NCBI GenBank assembly: GCA_032622095.1 | Contig: CP136061.1 | Span: 214,304,373 to 214,368,372, forward strand | DNA length: 64,000 bases | Direction: 5' to 3' | Source of the DNA: Siphonodentalium dalli | Taxonomy: Eukaryota > Mollusca > Scaphopoda > Gadilida > Siphonodentaliidae | Shown here: piece after piece, positions 11,442-22,733 of the stretch | Numbering within the stretch: the first letter of the stretch is position 1 | Layout of the letters: every line of letters begins with the position of its first letter | Translations under genes and position numbers: made by a program | The notes under the pieces: model-generated | Databases searched by the model: none | Seen by the model: the letters and a program-made list of their open reading frames with translations, nothing else | Told to the model about the DNA's origin: nothing

Positions 11442-11666
11442 GGTCAATCTGGCATAGATAGAAACCTGGTTGTGGCGATCCATTTGGCCTCTCGATTTTA
11501 CTGGATGACATCAAGAAGTTATGGTCCTTAGGAAGGTTGAGAATTGTTATGTCATTAGCTGCGAGCCCGGACATCGAGTCCCAATCGAAGTATGCCTGCC
11601 GTGTGCCATTACTCCAGACGAAGTCGAGGGTGTTCGCAGGAGCTAGTCCGTCTATGTTGACGGTCC
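11442..11666 (-). CDS. exon: second half of the first C-type lectin-like domain
   Basis: This is a 225-nt exon on the minus strand between the acceptor CATTTTCTTCAG and the donor ACC followed by GTAAGTGC, phase 1 at both ends and open throughout. It encodes FVWSNGTRQAYFDWD in its middle and ends in GFYLCQID. The W.NG...Y..W run and the F.LC close are the expected C-terminal CTLD core, and the single Cys would pair with the third Cys of the exon at 24158-24334. The second internal disulfide of canonical CTLDs and an EPN/QPD sugar motif are absent, so calcium-dependent sugar binding is doubtful. NGT is a possible N-glycosylation site. The split codon with the upstream exon is GGG. The domain is interrupted by a 12.5-kb intron. 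Confidence 0.7.
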
Positions 11667-11689
11667 CTGAAGAAAATGTTCGAGATTGT

Positions 11690-11980
11690 TTGGTTCGATT
11701 AATTGGGGTTTATCGTCAGATCAGCTACTGCTACATATCACGGCGTTGTCAGTTTTACAATGAAGGAAAGGTCTTACATAGGATTAATTTCATCAATAAG
11801 TCAATCCACTGCACATATAAACCACCAACCCGGAAATCAGCTTAAACATTTGCCCAGATACACAACCCAAGTTATCTTCTCTGAGTGTGTATCACAAATA
11901 TCGCGCTTATTGGGATTTGAACCAGTTAGAGTGTCGCTTGTGTTAGGCTAATACACAATGCACTGAGCCACCGTGGTCCC
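11690..11980 (-). mobile_element. tRNA-derived SINE
   Basis: On the minus strand the head reads GGTGGCTCAGTGCATTG (A box TGGCTCAGTGC, 11960-11970) and then CTGGTTCAAATCCC (B box GGTTCAAATCC, 11913-11923). The two RNA polymerase III promoter boxes have tRNA-like spacing of about 36 bp. An unrelated body follows toward 11690. The boundaries are approximate. The 5' end merges into the 51-bp minisatellite, which repeats the A-box part of the head. Confidence 0.6.
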
Positions 11981-12654
11981 ATCATCGCCTATGTTAGGCT
12001 ACTACTCAATGCACTGAGGCACCGGGGTCCCATCATCACTTATGTTAGGCTAATACACAATGCACTGAGCCACCGGGGTCCCATCATCTCTTATGTTAGG
12101 CTACCACTCAATGCACTGAGGCACCAGCGTCCCATCATCACTTATGTCAGTCTGATACTCAATGTACTGAGCCACCGGGGTCCCATCATCGCTTATGTCA
12201 GCCTAATACTCAATGCGCTGAGCCACCGAGGTCCCATCATCGCTTATGTCAGCCTAATACTCAATGCACTGAACCACCGGGGTCCCACCATCGCTTAATT
12301 AATATGTTAGCCTAATACTCAATGCGCTGAGCCACCGGGTCCCATCATCGGTTAAGTCAGCCTAATACTCAATGCGCTGAACCACCGGGGTCCCATCATA
12401 GCTTATGTTAGCCTAATACTCAATGCGCTGAGCCACCGGGGTCCCATTGTCGCTTATGTCAGCCTAATACTCAATGCACTGAGCCACCGGGGTCCCACCA
12501 TCGGTTAATTAATATGTTAGGCTAATACACAATGCACTGAACCACCGGGGTCCCGCCATCGCTTATGTCAGCCTAATACTCAATGCACTGAACCACCGGG
12601 GTCCCACCATCGCTCAATTAACATGCGGCCTAATACGCAATGCACTGAACCACC
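11938..12654. repeat. 51-bp minisatellite, left block
   Basis: About 14 imperfect units with a 51-bp period; consensus core is CAATGCACTGAACCACCGGGG then TCCCATCATCGCTTATGTCAG. A few units have an AATTAATATG insertion. On the minus strand each unit carries TGGCTCAGTGCATTGAG or a close variant, that is, the A box of the adjoining SINE. The array continues after the LINE at 23440. Confidence 0.9.
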
Positions 12655-13002
12655 TTCCGGTTTAAGATGGCGGACAGCGACAGGTGATTTCAATTTCTGC
12701 GCGTTTAATTGCGGTGGAGCGGCAAATATAATTAGAATTTAAACATGGGACCAAGTTATTTTATAGCTGCAAGTCCTCGCTGACATGTGTAAGTCAAAGT
12801 GAACAATATTAATGACAATGGTACGTGGCAAAGAAGCATTTTCAATCTCAAAATGTTGAGAGCACGTGAAATAATTTCATCGCGGTACAGAAGCGACCAA
12901 AATAAATTGGACAATTTATAACTGTTTTCGGTGAATGGCGAATCTAACTTCTTATATATACAGTTAGCAAGTGACAGTAGTTACTCACAAACTTGACTGA
13001 CC
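12655..13002 (+). promoter_or_regulatory. LINE-1 5' UTR, probable internal promoter
   Basis: This 348-bp leader lies between the element's 5' end and the ORF1 start. It opens with AAGATGGCGG, a YY1-like motif that marks the 5' end of several LINE families. Promoter activity is inferred from position. Confidence 0.4.
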
Positions 13003-14475
13003 ATGGAAATTCAAGTAGACATTCATGAAAAACCCACTACTTGCACAAGTACAATTACTACTAGTACTGATAATATTAGTGCTAGCCCATGCAGTGCAAA
13101 TTTCTCACCAGCAGCATGTGTAACTCATACCGGAATACAGATAGAAAACAGCATTACAACAGTTGTCTATACTACAGCAAACGGCACCATAGGTAACTGT
13201 TCTCCTACATTTAGTGCTAAGCTACAAACTCAGACTACTAGCGACCAAAACTTTATGGATTCTACTTCCTCGATAGCTATAAAATCATTTCCTGAAGTGG
13301 CCAGCTCTCAGTGTGGAATAATGAATACACGCTCCAAAACTCAAAATATTTGTACTGGTTCGTCGATAAATGACAGTGCCTCACAGGTGATTAACGCAGT
13401 AGCGAAAGGTGATGTTGTGCCCTCCACACCTCCGGCCACAACTTTTCATGGAATTAATATGAATGTGCTATCACCAGTTTGCACGCCAAATTCTGCTAAA
13501 AAGAGGAAATCAAAATTTCAAGCCACACCTGACAGTAAACTTGTAAATATACCGTATCTTGATCTACCAAGCCGCGATTTCTCCAAAAGAAGTTTAAACC
13601 GAGACGACCTCAAACATGATGTGGAAGAAATTGTGAATAACTCGATGGGTAACATCCAGGAGCAACTTCAATCTCTAACAACAATGTTTTCTACACTGAC
13701 CTCAACCTTAGAAATTACTGTTGAAAATGCCCTGCTACCTGTTCATTCTGAAATAAACCAGAACAAAACTAATATTCAACATGTGAGCAACCAAATGGTT
13801 AAAACCTTTGCAGATATAGAACAGTTAAAGAAAGCAGTTGATAATCAAAATGTGAAAATAACAGCACAAAATAATAAGATTGATAATCTGGAATCAAAAT
13901 TGGAGAAATCCATACAAAAGAATGAACTGCTTGTTGAAGCACTCGAGCAGCATGGGAGAAAGAGCTGTTTGAGATTCCACAATGTTCCGCTACCACCTGG
14001 AACCACTGGCACAAACGTTGATAGTAAAAAGTTACTTGTGGACATTGCTGACAAAATGAGTCCTCGGCTAAATATTACCAGAAAGGATATTTCTAAAGCC
14101 CATCCTTTGGGTCCTGTGAGGATAACAACCAAACAAAATGCTGATGGTTCATCGAGTACCCTAAGATCAGTCCAACTTATTGCCCGATTCGTGACCGACG
14201 AACCAAGGATTAACTTTCTAAAATCTAGGGCTGAAGTAAAGTCAACAACAGGTATTTTCATCAGTGAGGATCTCACCAAACGTCGCTATGGACTACTGAA
14301 AACTCTAGAGGCTGCTAAAAAGAGAAGAATTTTTTTTCATATTGGTCACGTGAAGGGAATTTATTTTATAAACCATCTGAGTTTGCTGAAAAGATTTTTG
14401 TTAAAACTGACTGTGACCTTAAGGCCCATTTTGGGCTACCATAATCTCAAATTGCACTTGATATCGGTAAATTAG
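13003..14475 (+). CDS. LINE-1 ORF1 protein, C-terminus frame-shifted
   Basis: The 490-codon frame encodes an RNA-binding chaperone-type ORF1. Residues 1-165 are Ser/Thr-rich and probably disordered. A long coiled coil spans about 265-312 (heptads around IEQLKKAVDNQNVKITAQNN). An RRM-like/C-terminal part follows from GRKSCLRFHNVPLPPG (about 313) to SEDLTKRRYGLLKTLEAAKK. After about codon 450 the reading looks foreign. One base to the side, an alternative frame reads YKPSEFAEKIFVKTDCDLK and stops at 14442-14444, which fits the family better. I infer a single-base deletion near 14355. The ATG is in good context (GACCATGG). In life the protein would form ribonucleoprotein with its own RNA. Confidence 0.75.
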   Translation: MEIQVDIHEKPTTCTSTITTSTDNISASPCSANFSPAACVTHTGIQIENSITTVVYTTANGTIGNCSPTFSAKLQTQTTSDQNFMDSTSSIAIKSFPEVASSQCGIMNTRSKTQNICTGSSINDSASQVINAVAKGDVVPSTPPATTFHGINMNVLSPVCTPNSAKKRKSKFQATPDSKLVNIPYLDLPSRDFSKRSLNRDDLKHDVEEIVNNSMGNIQEQLQSLTTMFSTLTSTLEITVENALLPVHSEINQNKTNIQHVSNQMVKTFADIEQLKKAVDNQNVKITAQNNKIDNLESKLEKSIQKNELLVEALEQHGRKSCLRFHNVPLPPGTTGTNVDSKKLLVDIADKMSPRLNITRKDISKAHPLGPVRITTKQNADGSSSTLRSVQLIARFVTDEPRINFLKSRAEVKSTTGIFISEDLTKRRYGLLKTLEAAKKRRIFFHIGHVKGIYFINHLSLLKRFLLKLTVTLRPILGYHNLKLHLISVN

Positions 14476-14619
14476 CTGTATGTAAATGTGCACGGTCATA
14501 CAGTATGCGTAGGTATGACCTTGTGTACGTGTGATCGTGTATGCATTTATGTAGCTATTTGCTATCTCCAAACATACATGTATTATAGGATCATAATACC
14601 TACAACCAACATTCTGGGC
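14476..14619. other. spacer after ORF1
   Basis: No features recognised; probably LINE inter-ORF sequence or the start of inserted DNA. Confidence 0.4.
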
Positions 14620-14705
14620 ACATAAATTGACAAATGTAATTTTGTTTTCATATTATTGTTGAATATACTTCAAAACTGGCCAAGGTTGAAATTCATTGTT
14701 TATAA

Positions 14706-16731
14706 GGCCTAACAAAAAAATACGTTTGTTTCCGCTAACGAGCTGAACAAAATTAGGGTAGGTAGGTAGGCTTAACTTATTTTTTTGGTTAACTTTTTGT
14801 TTTTCGGTATCTTTAAAAATAACTGTATAATACTTGTCAATAACCCAAACTATGCACTTCTAAGCCCCAATCATGTTAACCCAGATGACAGAGAAACTAT
14901 AAACTCCAATTCAATCTTACATATGCTTTAATATTTACATATATACTAGTCTATATACTAATATTGTCTTTGATAATCCTAATATTTCCCATATGGTCTG
15001 GCGACAACTGGAGTCAGTCCAGCACCACTGCACTGTTCACATATTGGAGTGACCGTCTTGTAGCGATCTCTTTAATGATGGCTTCAGAACACCACCTTCT
15101 CCTCGACATTCAGTGAAGGATCTAGGTATTTTTTTAGGACACCTGTTTTGGGGCAATGATATGCCAAAGGCATAACCTGAAGGCCTGAGCGGAGGAAGGT
15201 TTGGGAGGGGTGACCCCCCCCCCCCTGATGATGGTGGGGGTTCTCACCCTGGAAAATTTGTGAAAATCCATTGCATTTAGAGCTAATATAGGGCAGAGTC
15301 AGTATTTTGAATTTTACTGAGAGGTCAATTTGATCAAGTTTCTCAAACATAACTTTGGAAATTTTGTATACCCCTTTAAAAAAAAAAGGGGTATACTGTT
15401 TTGCACCCGTCCGTCCGTGTGTCCATCCATATGTCCGCCCGATGTCTGTTCATGTCATAACTTGAACAGTAGTACTCGGATCTCAATGAAATTAGGTATG
15501 GATGTTCACTACTATGAGGACATTAAATAGAGGGTTCCATCGTTTTGTTCGGATTTTCCATTCTAGAGTGTTTCATCTTTGTTTATCTGGAAATGTTGGC
15601 ATTTTGGTCTGTCTGGGGTCTGTTCATGTCGTAACTTCAAGAGTTGTGCTGGGATCTCAATGAAAATTGGTATGGATGTTCACTACTATGAGGACATTAA
15701 AAAGAGTGTTCCATCGTTTTGTTCGAATTTTCCATTCTAGACTTATACATCTTTGTTTATCTGGAAATATTGGCTTTTTGGTCCGTCTGGTGTCTGTTCA
15801 TGTCTTAACTTCAACAGTTGTGCTGGGATCTCAATGAAATTTGGTACGGATGTTCACTACTATGAGGACATTCAATAGAGGGTTACATTGTTCTGTTCCG
15901 CTTTTTCATTCTAGAGTTATTCATCTTTGTTTTTCTGGAAATGTTGGCTGTTTGGTCCATCCGACGTCTGTTCTGGGTCATAACTTGAACAGTAATGCTC
16001 AGATCTCAATGAAATTTTGTATGGATGTTCACCACTATGAGGACATTTAATGGCACATTCAACTGTTTTGTTTTGGTTTTTTGTTTTATAGTTATTCATC
16101 TTTGTTTACATGAAAATGTCGATCTCTTGTTTTATATGTATGGATTGGAAATGCTTATACGATATTGTCAGATATATTTTGGTTCAATGGAAGTACAGAA
16201 ACAATGTCTATTAAGTTAGTAATTACTATTCACAGTAGGCCTACTAATCTCTATGTTAATTTTTCATTTGGTATTATGATATCCCACCTGATAACCAGGT
16301 TGATTTGATCAAATTGTTAATGTTCCTGTACTGTATTTGATTGAAATACTGAAGTCTGAAGGCTGAATGATAACAAACCTGAACTCAAACTATTTGAATT
16401 TTTCACAGATGAAAGCTAGATAAAGCCAAACATACTTTACAGTACGATATGATTCCAACTGTTAAACTTAAATCTTTTTGTAAACTTAAATTTCTTATGG
16501 CAATATATATAAATATATTAATGTTTTGCATCTTGTTATGATATGAATTGGGACCTAAATTTAAAAAAAAAAAAAAAACAATATTTAAATAAAAATAAAT
16601 ATTGTTTTTGGTTTTTTGTCCGATTTTTTTTTTGTTGCAATGGCAATAAAAAGTTTAGGGTCGGGTGTTTAAAATAGGGTCGGTCGGGTTAGCGGAAACA
16701 AACGTCTTTTTTTTCTTCTTTTTTTTAGGCC
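14706..16731. mobile_element. non-autonomous Harbinger-like element (2.03 kb)
   Basis: Inverted ends: GGCCTAACAAAAAAATACG, then TTTGTTTCCGCTAAC at left; the same read backwards from 16731. The 3-bp duplication TAA stands at 14703-14705 and 16732-16734. The intact neighbouring copies of the 256-bp repeat read TTTATAACCAGT at this place, so the empty site is visible in the same sequence. GG-starting ends with a TWA duplication fit PIF/Harbinger. No transposase or Myb-like frame is present. The interior is mostly a 175-bp satellite. Confidence 0.85.
15400..16110 (+). repeat. 175-bp satellite, about four units
   Basis: Units align at GTCTGTTCATGTC (15444, 15618, 15791, 15966). Each carries CTGGGATCTCAATGAAATT-like, GGATGTTCACTACTATGAGG and CCATTCTAGA blocks. 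It is wholly inside the Harbinger-like element. The open frames at 15841-16219 and similar are by-products. Confidence 0.85.
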
Positions 16732-17535
16732 TAACCAGTACATTCTGGGTAAACAGACTAGATTCTGTTGTGCACCATAAATCTCACCGAACGGTCAGTT
16801 TTGTGTATAGTTTTTGTTTTTTTTGTTTTTTTTATAACCGAGTTTCGGACTGAGCCATTTATTTAGCTCCACAACTTTATATACACCTTTTTATTAATTA
16901 TGGTTATACCGGTATATCTAGTGCTGCTTCCAAAGAATAAATTGACAAATGTAATTTTGTTTTCATATTATTGCTGAAAATACTTCAAGACTGGCCAAGG
17001 TTGAAATTCATTGTTTATAACCAGTTAATGCTGGGCAAACAGACTAAATTCTGTTGTGCACCATAAATCTCGCCGTACGGTCAGGTTCGTGTATAGTTTC
17101 TTATAACCGACTGAGCCATTTATTTAGCTCCACAATTTTATATATACCTTTTTATTAATTATGGTTGTATAACTAGTGCTGCTTCCAAAGAATAAATTGA
17201 CAAATGTAATTTTTTTTTCATATTATTTCTGAAAATACTTGAAAACTGGCTAAGGTTGTAATTCATTGTTTATAACCAGTACATGCTGGGTAAACAGACT
17301 ACATTATGTTGTGAACCATAAATCTCACCGAACGGTCAGTATTGTGTATAGTTTCTTACAACCGATTTATTTGAATATTATTTCTTGTTTTCCATGTGTT
17401 ATTATTAATGTTTATATAAGGTTTCATGTATGTATATGTATAACTAATCATATATATTTACAAACAATACAATCAACTCTCATGTACTGAATGATTTCGA
17501 ATTTTTCCGGTTGAAATACCAAAATAACTAGTCTA

Positions 17536-17747
17536 CGGTTATGCCCTGAGTGATCGACCTCTTAATTGGGGCAGAGTTGTGGGTGGCTTTTCGGGATTTG
17601 GTTGGGGTGTGGCTTGTTGCCGTTCACCGGAGGGCTCTCGCTGAGAGCTACCCGATGGATTGCGGTTGGCCATATTTCCAACTGGGTCCCGAGGGGCTGC
17701 CCATGGTTCTGCTTTGGTTGTGGTGTCGATTGCTTTGGCCATTACTG
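17536..17747. mobile_element. mariner-type palindromic MITE, diverged copy
   Basis: About 212 bp, nearly all palindromic, flanked by TA at 17534-17535 and 17748-17749. Arm blocks (GTGGCTTTTCGGGATTTGG; GGCTTGTTGCC) match, with many changes, the almost perfect copy at 55325-55538. TA duplications and a CRGT-like end suggest Tc1/mariner. The open frames on both strands here only reflect the palindrome. Confidence 0.7.
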
Positions 17748-17749
17748 TA

Positions 17750-19079
17750 TATGTGACATATTTGTTTTTTTGGGTTTATTTTACCATATTTTTAGCACCA
17801 CAATTGTTTGCTTTTGTGGACACTCCTGTATTCAACAATTTTATGTGGCACCAACATCATAATAATATTTATACTGCCATGTTAGTAATCCCTTTGAAGT
17901 ATCCTGTTAAATCCAATTGCAACACATGATATATTGATTATGTTGCCTATATACTTCTGACCTAATTTAACTTACGAAAAATATATACAGTGCCACTGTT
18001 GTGTGCTCCAGGAGACCAAATTCTCACTAATAGTAAACAATAAAAATATATGTAATTTTGTTTTAAATTCGTGTGTGGCAATTCCATTTGTGTTCCGTCA
18101 ACCATGTTCAGCTTGAATAGTTACTTTCTATGAACATACTTTATCTCCGACAATTCCATTTGTGTTGCTTCAACCATTATCAGCTTAAATATTCACTTTT
18201 ATTGACATCCAGTATTTTGGACATCAGCTTGACCCGATTATACAATAATGTTTATTTCTGATGCCCCAAAACAGATGTGTGTGCATGTCGACCAATCGCT
18301 GCTCTGAATGCCATATGGGTCAGCAAACACGTGACCCTATGCATATAATTTGCATATGTATACATGACACGTGTCTGACCTTTGCGCTCAAAGTTACTCT
18401 GAACCAATAGCTATGGAGCTTTATCTGGGTTATCATTAAAATATTCATAAGTGACTCACACGTGATAAATTAGTTTCACTGTTTACTACTGTGCGTATCT
18501 GGGGCACCGTATAGTTTGACCTGCTTCTGCAAATACACATTGGATTAAAGGTAGTATCTATATTATCTCAATTTCGCGATCATTATTTTGTTAATGCTGA
18601 TAGAATATCGAGTTTTCACTCGCTCGTACATAGATCTCATAACATAAATGACTTAAATTATAACTCATGCTTAAATTAAAATGTTGTACCGGGATACACA
18701 CAGGATTCGAGTACACTTTTCACCTTGACCTAAATAGTGTATATATTTTCTTTTCTTTCTTTTCTCTCAGAATAAAAATAAAGACTAATTATATGCACTA
18801 TAAATGTACAGCCTAAATATTAAATCGTACTCTCTTTCTTTTTTGATATAATTAACTATTATCTTTTAATCCTGTGTGTACCCCGAAATAGCTCATTCCG
18901 CTCTACCTCATTTTACACAGCGCTTTACTCGGATCCATACAATCCACCTGTCTCGAAAGTAGGTAACTTTCGAATGATATTTATTTTCTTGTATATGTGT
19001 TTATTTGTCATTACTTTTTGTTTTCATCATCACATGGTTGGTTCAGGAATAGGAGTTTTCATATCAAAATCTGCATCGT
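17750..19079. other. inserted or unassigned DNA before LINE-1 ORF2
   Basis: No gene. An 80-bp tandem duplication lies at about 18075-18235 (CAATTCCATTTGTGTT twice). The part nearest 19079 may be native LINE sequence, but I cannot place the boundary. Confidence 0.4.
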
Positions 19080-19292
19080 TTGGACTATGTGGGCGTCTGT
19101 GCTTGGCTGATACACCCCTCACCCCCAGGGATGTCGGTTGACTTGGTACAGCACAGACAGTCCATTGGCCTCTTCGATGCAACGAAAAGTTGTGCAAGTA
19201 AACAAAAAACAGGAAACGCTGTTAATTTCCTTAAACTGAGATATCCTAATCTAAAATTCTTGCTGATAGCATCTATATTAGTGCTAATGTGT

Positions 19293-19319
19293 GGAGATAT
19301 ACATCCATGTCCCGGACCG
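19293..19319 (+). other. 2A-like translational recoding motif, altered
   Basis: GDIHPCPGP sits near the N-terminus of ORF2 after a hydrophobic run (LLIASILVLM). Virus-like 2A sequences, ending NPGP, are known at this place in APE-type LINEs. Here the Asn is Cys, which should weaken or abolish ribosome skipping. Confidence 0.65.
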
Positions 19320-21601
19320 GAAACTAATGGACACACTCTTAATATTTTCAACTTGAATGTACGTAGTTTGAGGAACAAACTAGTTAAAATATTAACTACT
19401 ATAAACGAATACGATATTGTTTGTTTTACAGAGACCCACCTAGAACCCTCCTTCAGTTCTGATCTGATTCAAATTCCAAATTTTTATGGACCTATTAGAA
19501 AAGATCGAAACAGTTACGGAGGCATGTGTATATATAGCTGATCACATCATTTACAAACGCATGGAAGAATTAGAATTTGATGAAAGTATATTATGGTTTC
19601 AAATTAATTCAAAATCCCTTACGTATATCATGGCCCTTACATATAGATCACAACAGTTCTCAAATTCTAACTACTGGCAAAACCTCCACTCCGCCCTAGA
19701 TACCATACTTAGTACTAACAGACCAGTCATTCTGATAGGAGACTTGAATTCTAACCTATTGGATCCCACGTCGGACCTAAATAATATTATAAATAAACTA
19801 AGTCTTCGTAATCTAATCTCAACCCCAACACGCATAGGACCGTCTTCTGCTACCTTACTGGACCCCATAATTGTAAGTGACCAGATAATTTCGTACGACC
19901 GTGACACCATCTACCTTGGGCGTAACATTTCTGACCACTATGCCGTAATAGCTTCCTTGTATTTTGATTATAGCCGAAACCAAGAACAGCGAAAACTCAT
20001 TTGGCATTACAATGTAGCTGATTTTCCGAGAGCAAATACAATGATTACGGACATAAATTGGGAACTTTTACTGGACACAACCGCAGATATTGAAGAAATA
20101 GTTCGAAGTTTTACCGACAGTTATATGAATATAATGAAGATATGTATCCCACACCGAGAAGTGATCATCAGGCGTAGTGATAAGCATTGGTTTACTTCAG
20201 AGCTGAGAACTGCTATCCGCAAACGCGATCGACTGAGACGTAACGCCATTCACACAAATAAAACCAATGTTTGGACTAAATACAAATTAATAAGAAATAA
20301 AGTTAATAATATGAAGAAGCATGCTAAAATTAATTATGAAAACAAGTTAGAAAATACTTTTTCATTAAATAACAGTCCTAAATGTTTCTGGCAGACTGTT
20401 AAAGAGATATTAAATAAAAATTCAAACAGCGCGATTCCTCCACTTAAAGCTGCTGACGGTAACTTAATAACCGCGATGACTATGAGAAAGCCAACTTATT
20501 TAATGAAACCTTTCTAAAGAATTCTTTCCTTGACGACACAAACTGCATGTTGCCAAGCCTTATATATAAATGCTCAGATACGCTGTCAGACATCGATTTT
20601 AAAGACGAGGACATTATAGATGCTATCAAAAGCCTAAAGGTAGGCAAGGCGAACGGCCATGATGGCATAACATCTAAAATGCTCAAAGAAACGGTGTATA
20701 CGGTGTTTCAACCACTAAAAATAATCATTAAAAGATATTTTGCACTTAAATCCTTTCCATCTGAATGGAAAATAGCTAATGTTATACCGATTCATAAGAA
20801 AGATGATCGTTCTAATCCAGGAAATTATAGGCCAATATCATTACTGTCGTGTCTGGCAAAAGTTGTTGAGAAGATAGTTTTGAAACATTTAATGTTACAT
20901 TTTCATACTAACGATTTATTATATAAACATCAATCGGGGTTTGTCCCAGGCCACTCGACTACTTTCCAACTAATTGACTTGTACCATTCCTTGTGCCAAT
21001 CTCTCGATAGTAAACTAGTGACCTGCTCAATATTTTGTGACATTTCTAAGGCGTTTGAGAGAGTTTGGCACACAGGACTGATACATAAACTGAAGCAGTA
21101 CGGAATCGGATGTAACCTTTTAATGTGGCTTTGCGATTATATTTCGAACCGTAAACAGAGTGTGGTTGTCTCCGGTGTAAGATCAGACTATATGCATCTT
21201 AAAGCAGGAGTGCCCCAGGGCTCAATCTTGGGACCTTTATTTCTAATCTATATTAATGATCTGTCAGATACTATACAGTCTTTCACGCGCATGTACGCAG
21301 ACGACACGTGTTTTACAAATTCTTCACTAACCATAGAAGAGACGCGCTCATACTTATCTACCGACTTAAATCGTATCACACACTGGGCAAAACAATGGCT
21401 AGTGACATTTAATCCTGACAAAACAAAAGCAATGTTGTTTTCTTATAGATCGAACAGAGCAGAAGCTATTTTATCTGAAAATCCCATGACATTGAAATTC
21501 AACGGCGCTGACATCGAAATTGTTACATCACATCAACATTTGGGCATCGTCATTCAGTCTAATATGAATTGGGACATTCAAATTGCAAATATGTGCAAGA
21601 A

Positions 21602-22733
21602 AGTTGCATCTCGACTGGCCCAGCTGAGAAAGATGAAATATACTTTAAATAGACGTACTTTAGATTTGATGTATAATACATTTGTTTTACCATTAATGGA
21701 CTATGGTGATATCATATGGGATAATGCACCAGCATACCTCCTTAAAAACCTGGACGATCTGCATTATGATGCAGCACGAATTGTTAGTGGCCTTACCAAA
21801 TCTGTCTCAAACATAAATTTACTACGTGAACTCGGATGGAACACCCTTTCACAACGTCGAGCATGGCACAAGTTACGCCTTACATACCGAATAATGACAC
21901 GAAACGCACCCCCATATATATTGGATAAAATTCCCCCAACAACAGGAGAAATAACTAAACAGAGATATGAATTCAGAAACCCTAATTACGTTCGAAATTT
22001 TACACCCGGTTCTCAACACACAAACTGTAGTTTCTTCCCTACAATGGTTTCGATTTGGAATAGTTTGGATAAAGTTGCTCAACAATGTACCTCGATCTCC
22101 ATATTCTCAAATATTGTAAACAGGGGGTTTACAATATTTGAGAATATGGAGATCGAGGTACATTGTTGAGCAACTTTATCCAAACTATTCCAAATCGAAA
22201 CCATTGTATCTCGAGTTGCATCTCGACTGGCCCAGCTGAGAAAGATGAAATATACTTTAAATAGACGTACTTTAGATTTGATGTATAATACATTTGTTTT
22301 ACCATTAATGGACTATGGTGATATCATATGGGATAATGCACCAGCATACCTCCTTAAAAACCTGGACGATCTGCATTATGATGCAGCACGAATTGTTAGT
22401 GGCCTTACCAAATCTGTCTCAAACATAAATTTACTACGTGAACTCGGATGGAACACCCTTTCACAACGTCGAGCATGGCACAAGTTACGCCTTACATACC
22501 GAATAATGACACGAAACGCACCCCCATATATATTGGATAAAATTCCCCCAACAACAGGAGAAATAACTAAACAGAGATATGAATTCAGAAACCCTAATTA
22601 CGTTCGAAATTTTACACCCGGTTCTCAACACACAAACTGTAGTTTCTTCCCTACAATGGTTTCGATTTGGAATAGTTTGGATAAAGTTGCTCAACAATGT
22701 ACCTCGATCTCCATATTCTCAAATATTGTAAAC
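21602..22733 (+). repeat. duplication-inversion-duplication within LINE-1 ORF2
   Basis: 21602-22121 and 22214-22733 are the same 520 bp in direct order. The 87 bp between them (22122-22208) are the exact reverse complement of 22652-22738, the end of the second copy. The junction GTAAAC-AGGGGG-TTTAC forms a tight palindrome. Confidence 0.95.

Larger units (their letters stand above)
14620..17370. repeat. 256-bp tandem repeat, three copies, the first split by a transposon
   Basis: The unit starts at AAATTGACAAATGTAATTTT. It occurs at 14622 (interrupted at 14705 and resumed at 16735), at about 16938 and at about 17194; the last is shortened. Shared blocks include AAGGTTGAAATTCATTGTTT, CTGGGTAAACAGACTA and TGAGCCATTTATTTAGCTCC. 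No coding signal. Confidence 0.85.

Noticed and set aside
15841-16219. Plus-strand frames in the 175-bp satellite
   Set aside because: They repeat with the satellite unit and have no independent support.
17539-17929. Overlapping frames on both strands at the mariner-type MITE
   Set aside because: They follow from the palindrome; no protein family is recognisable.
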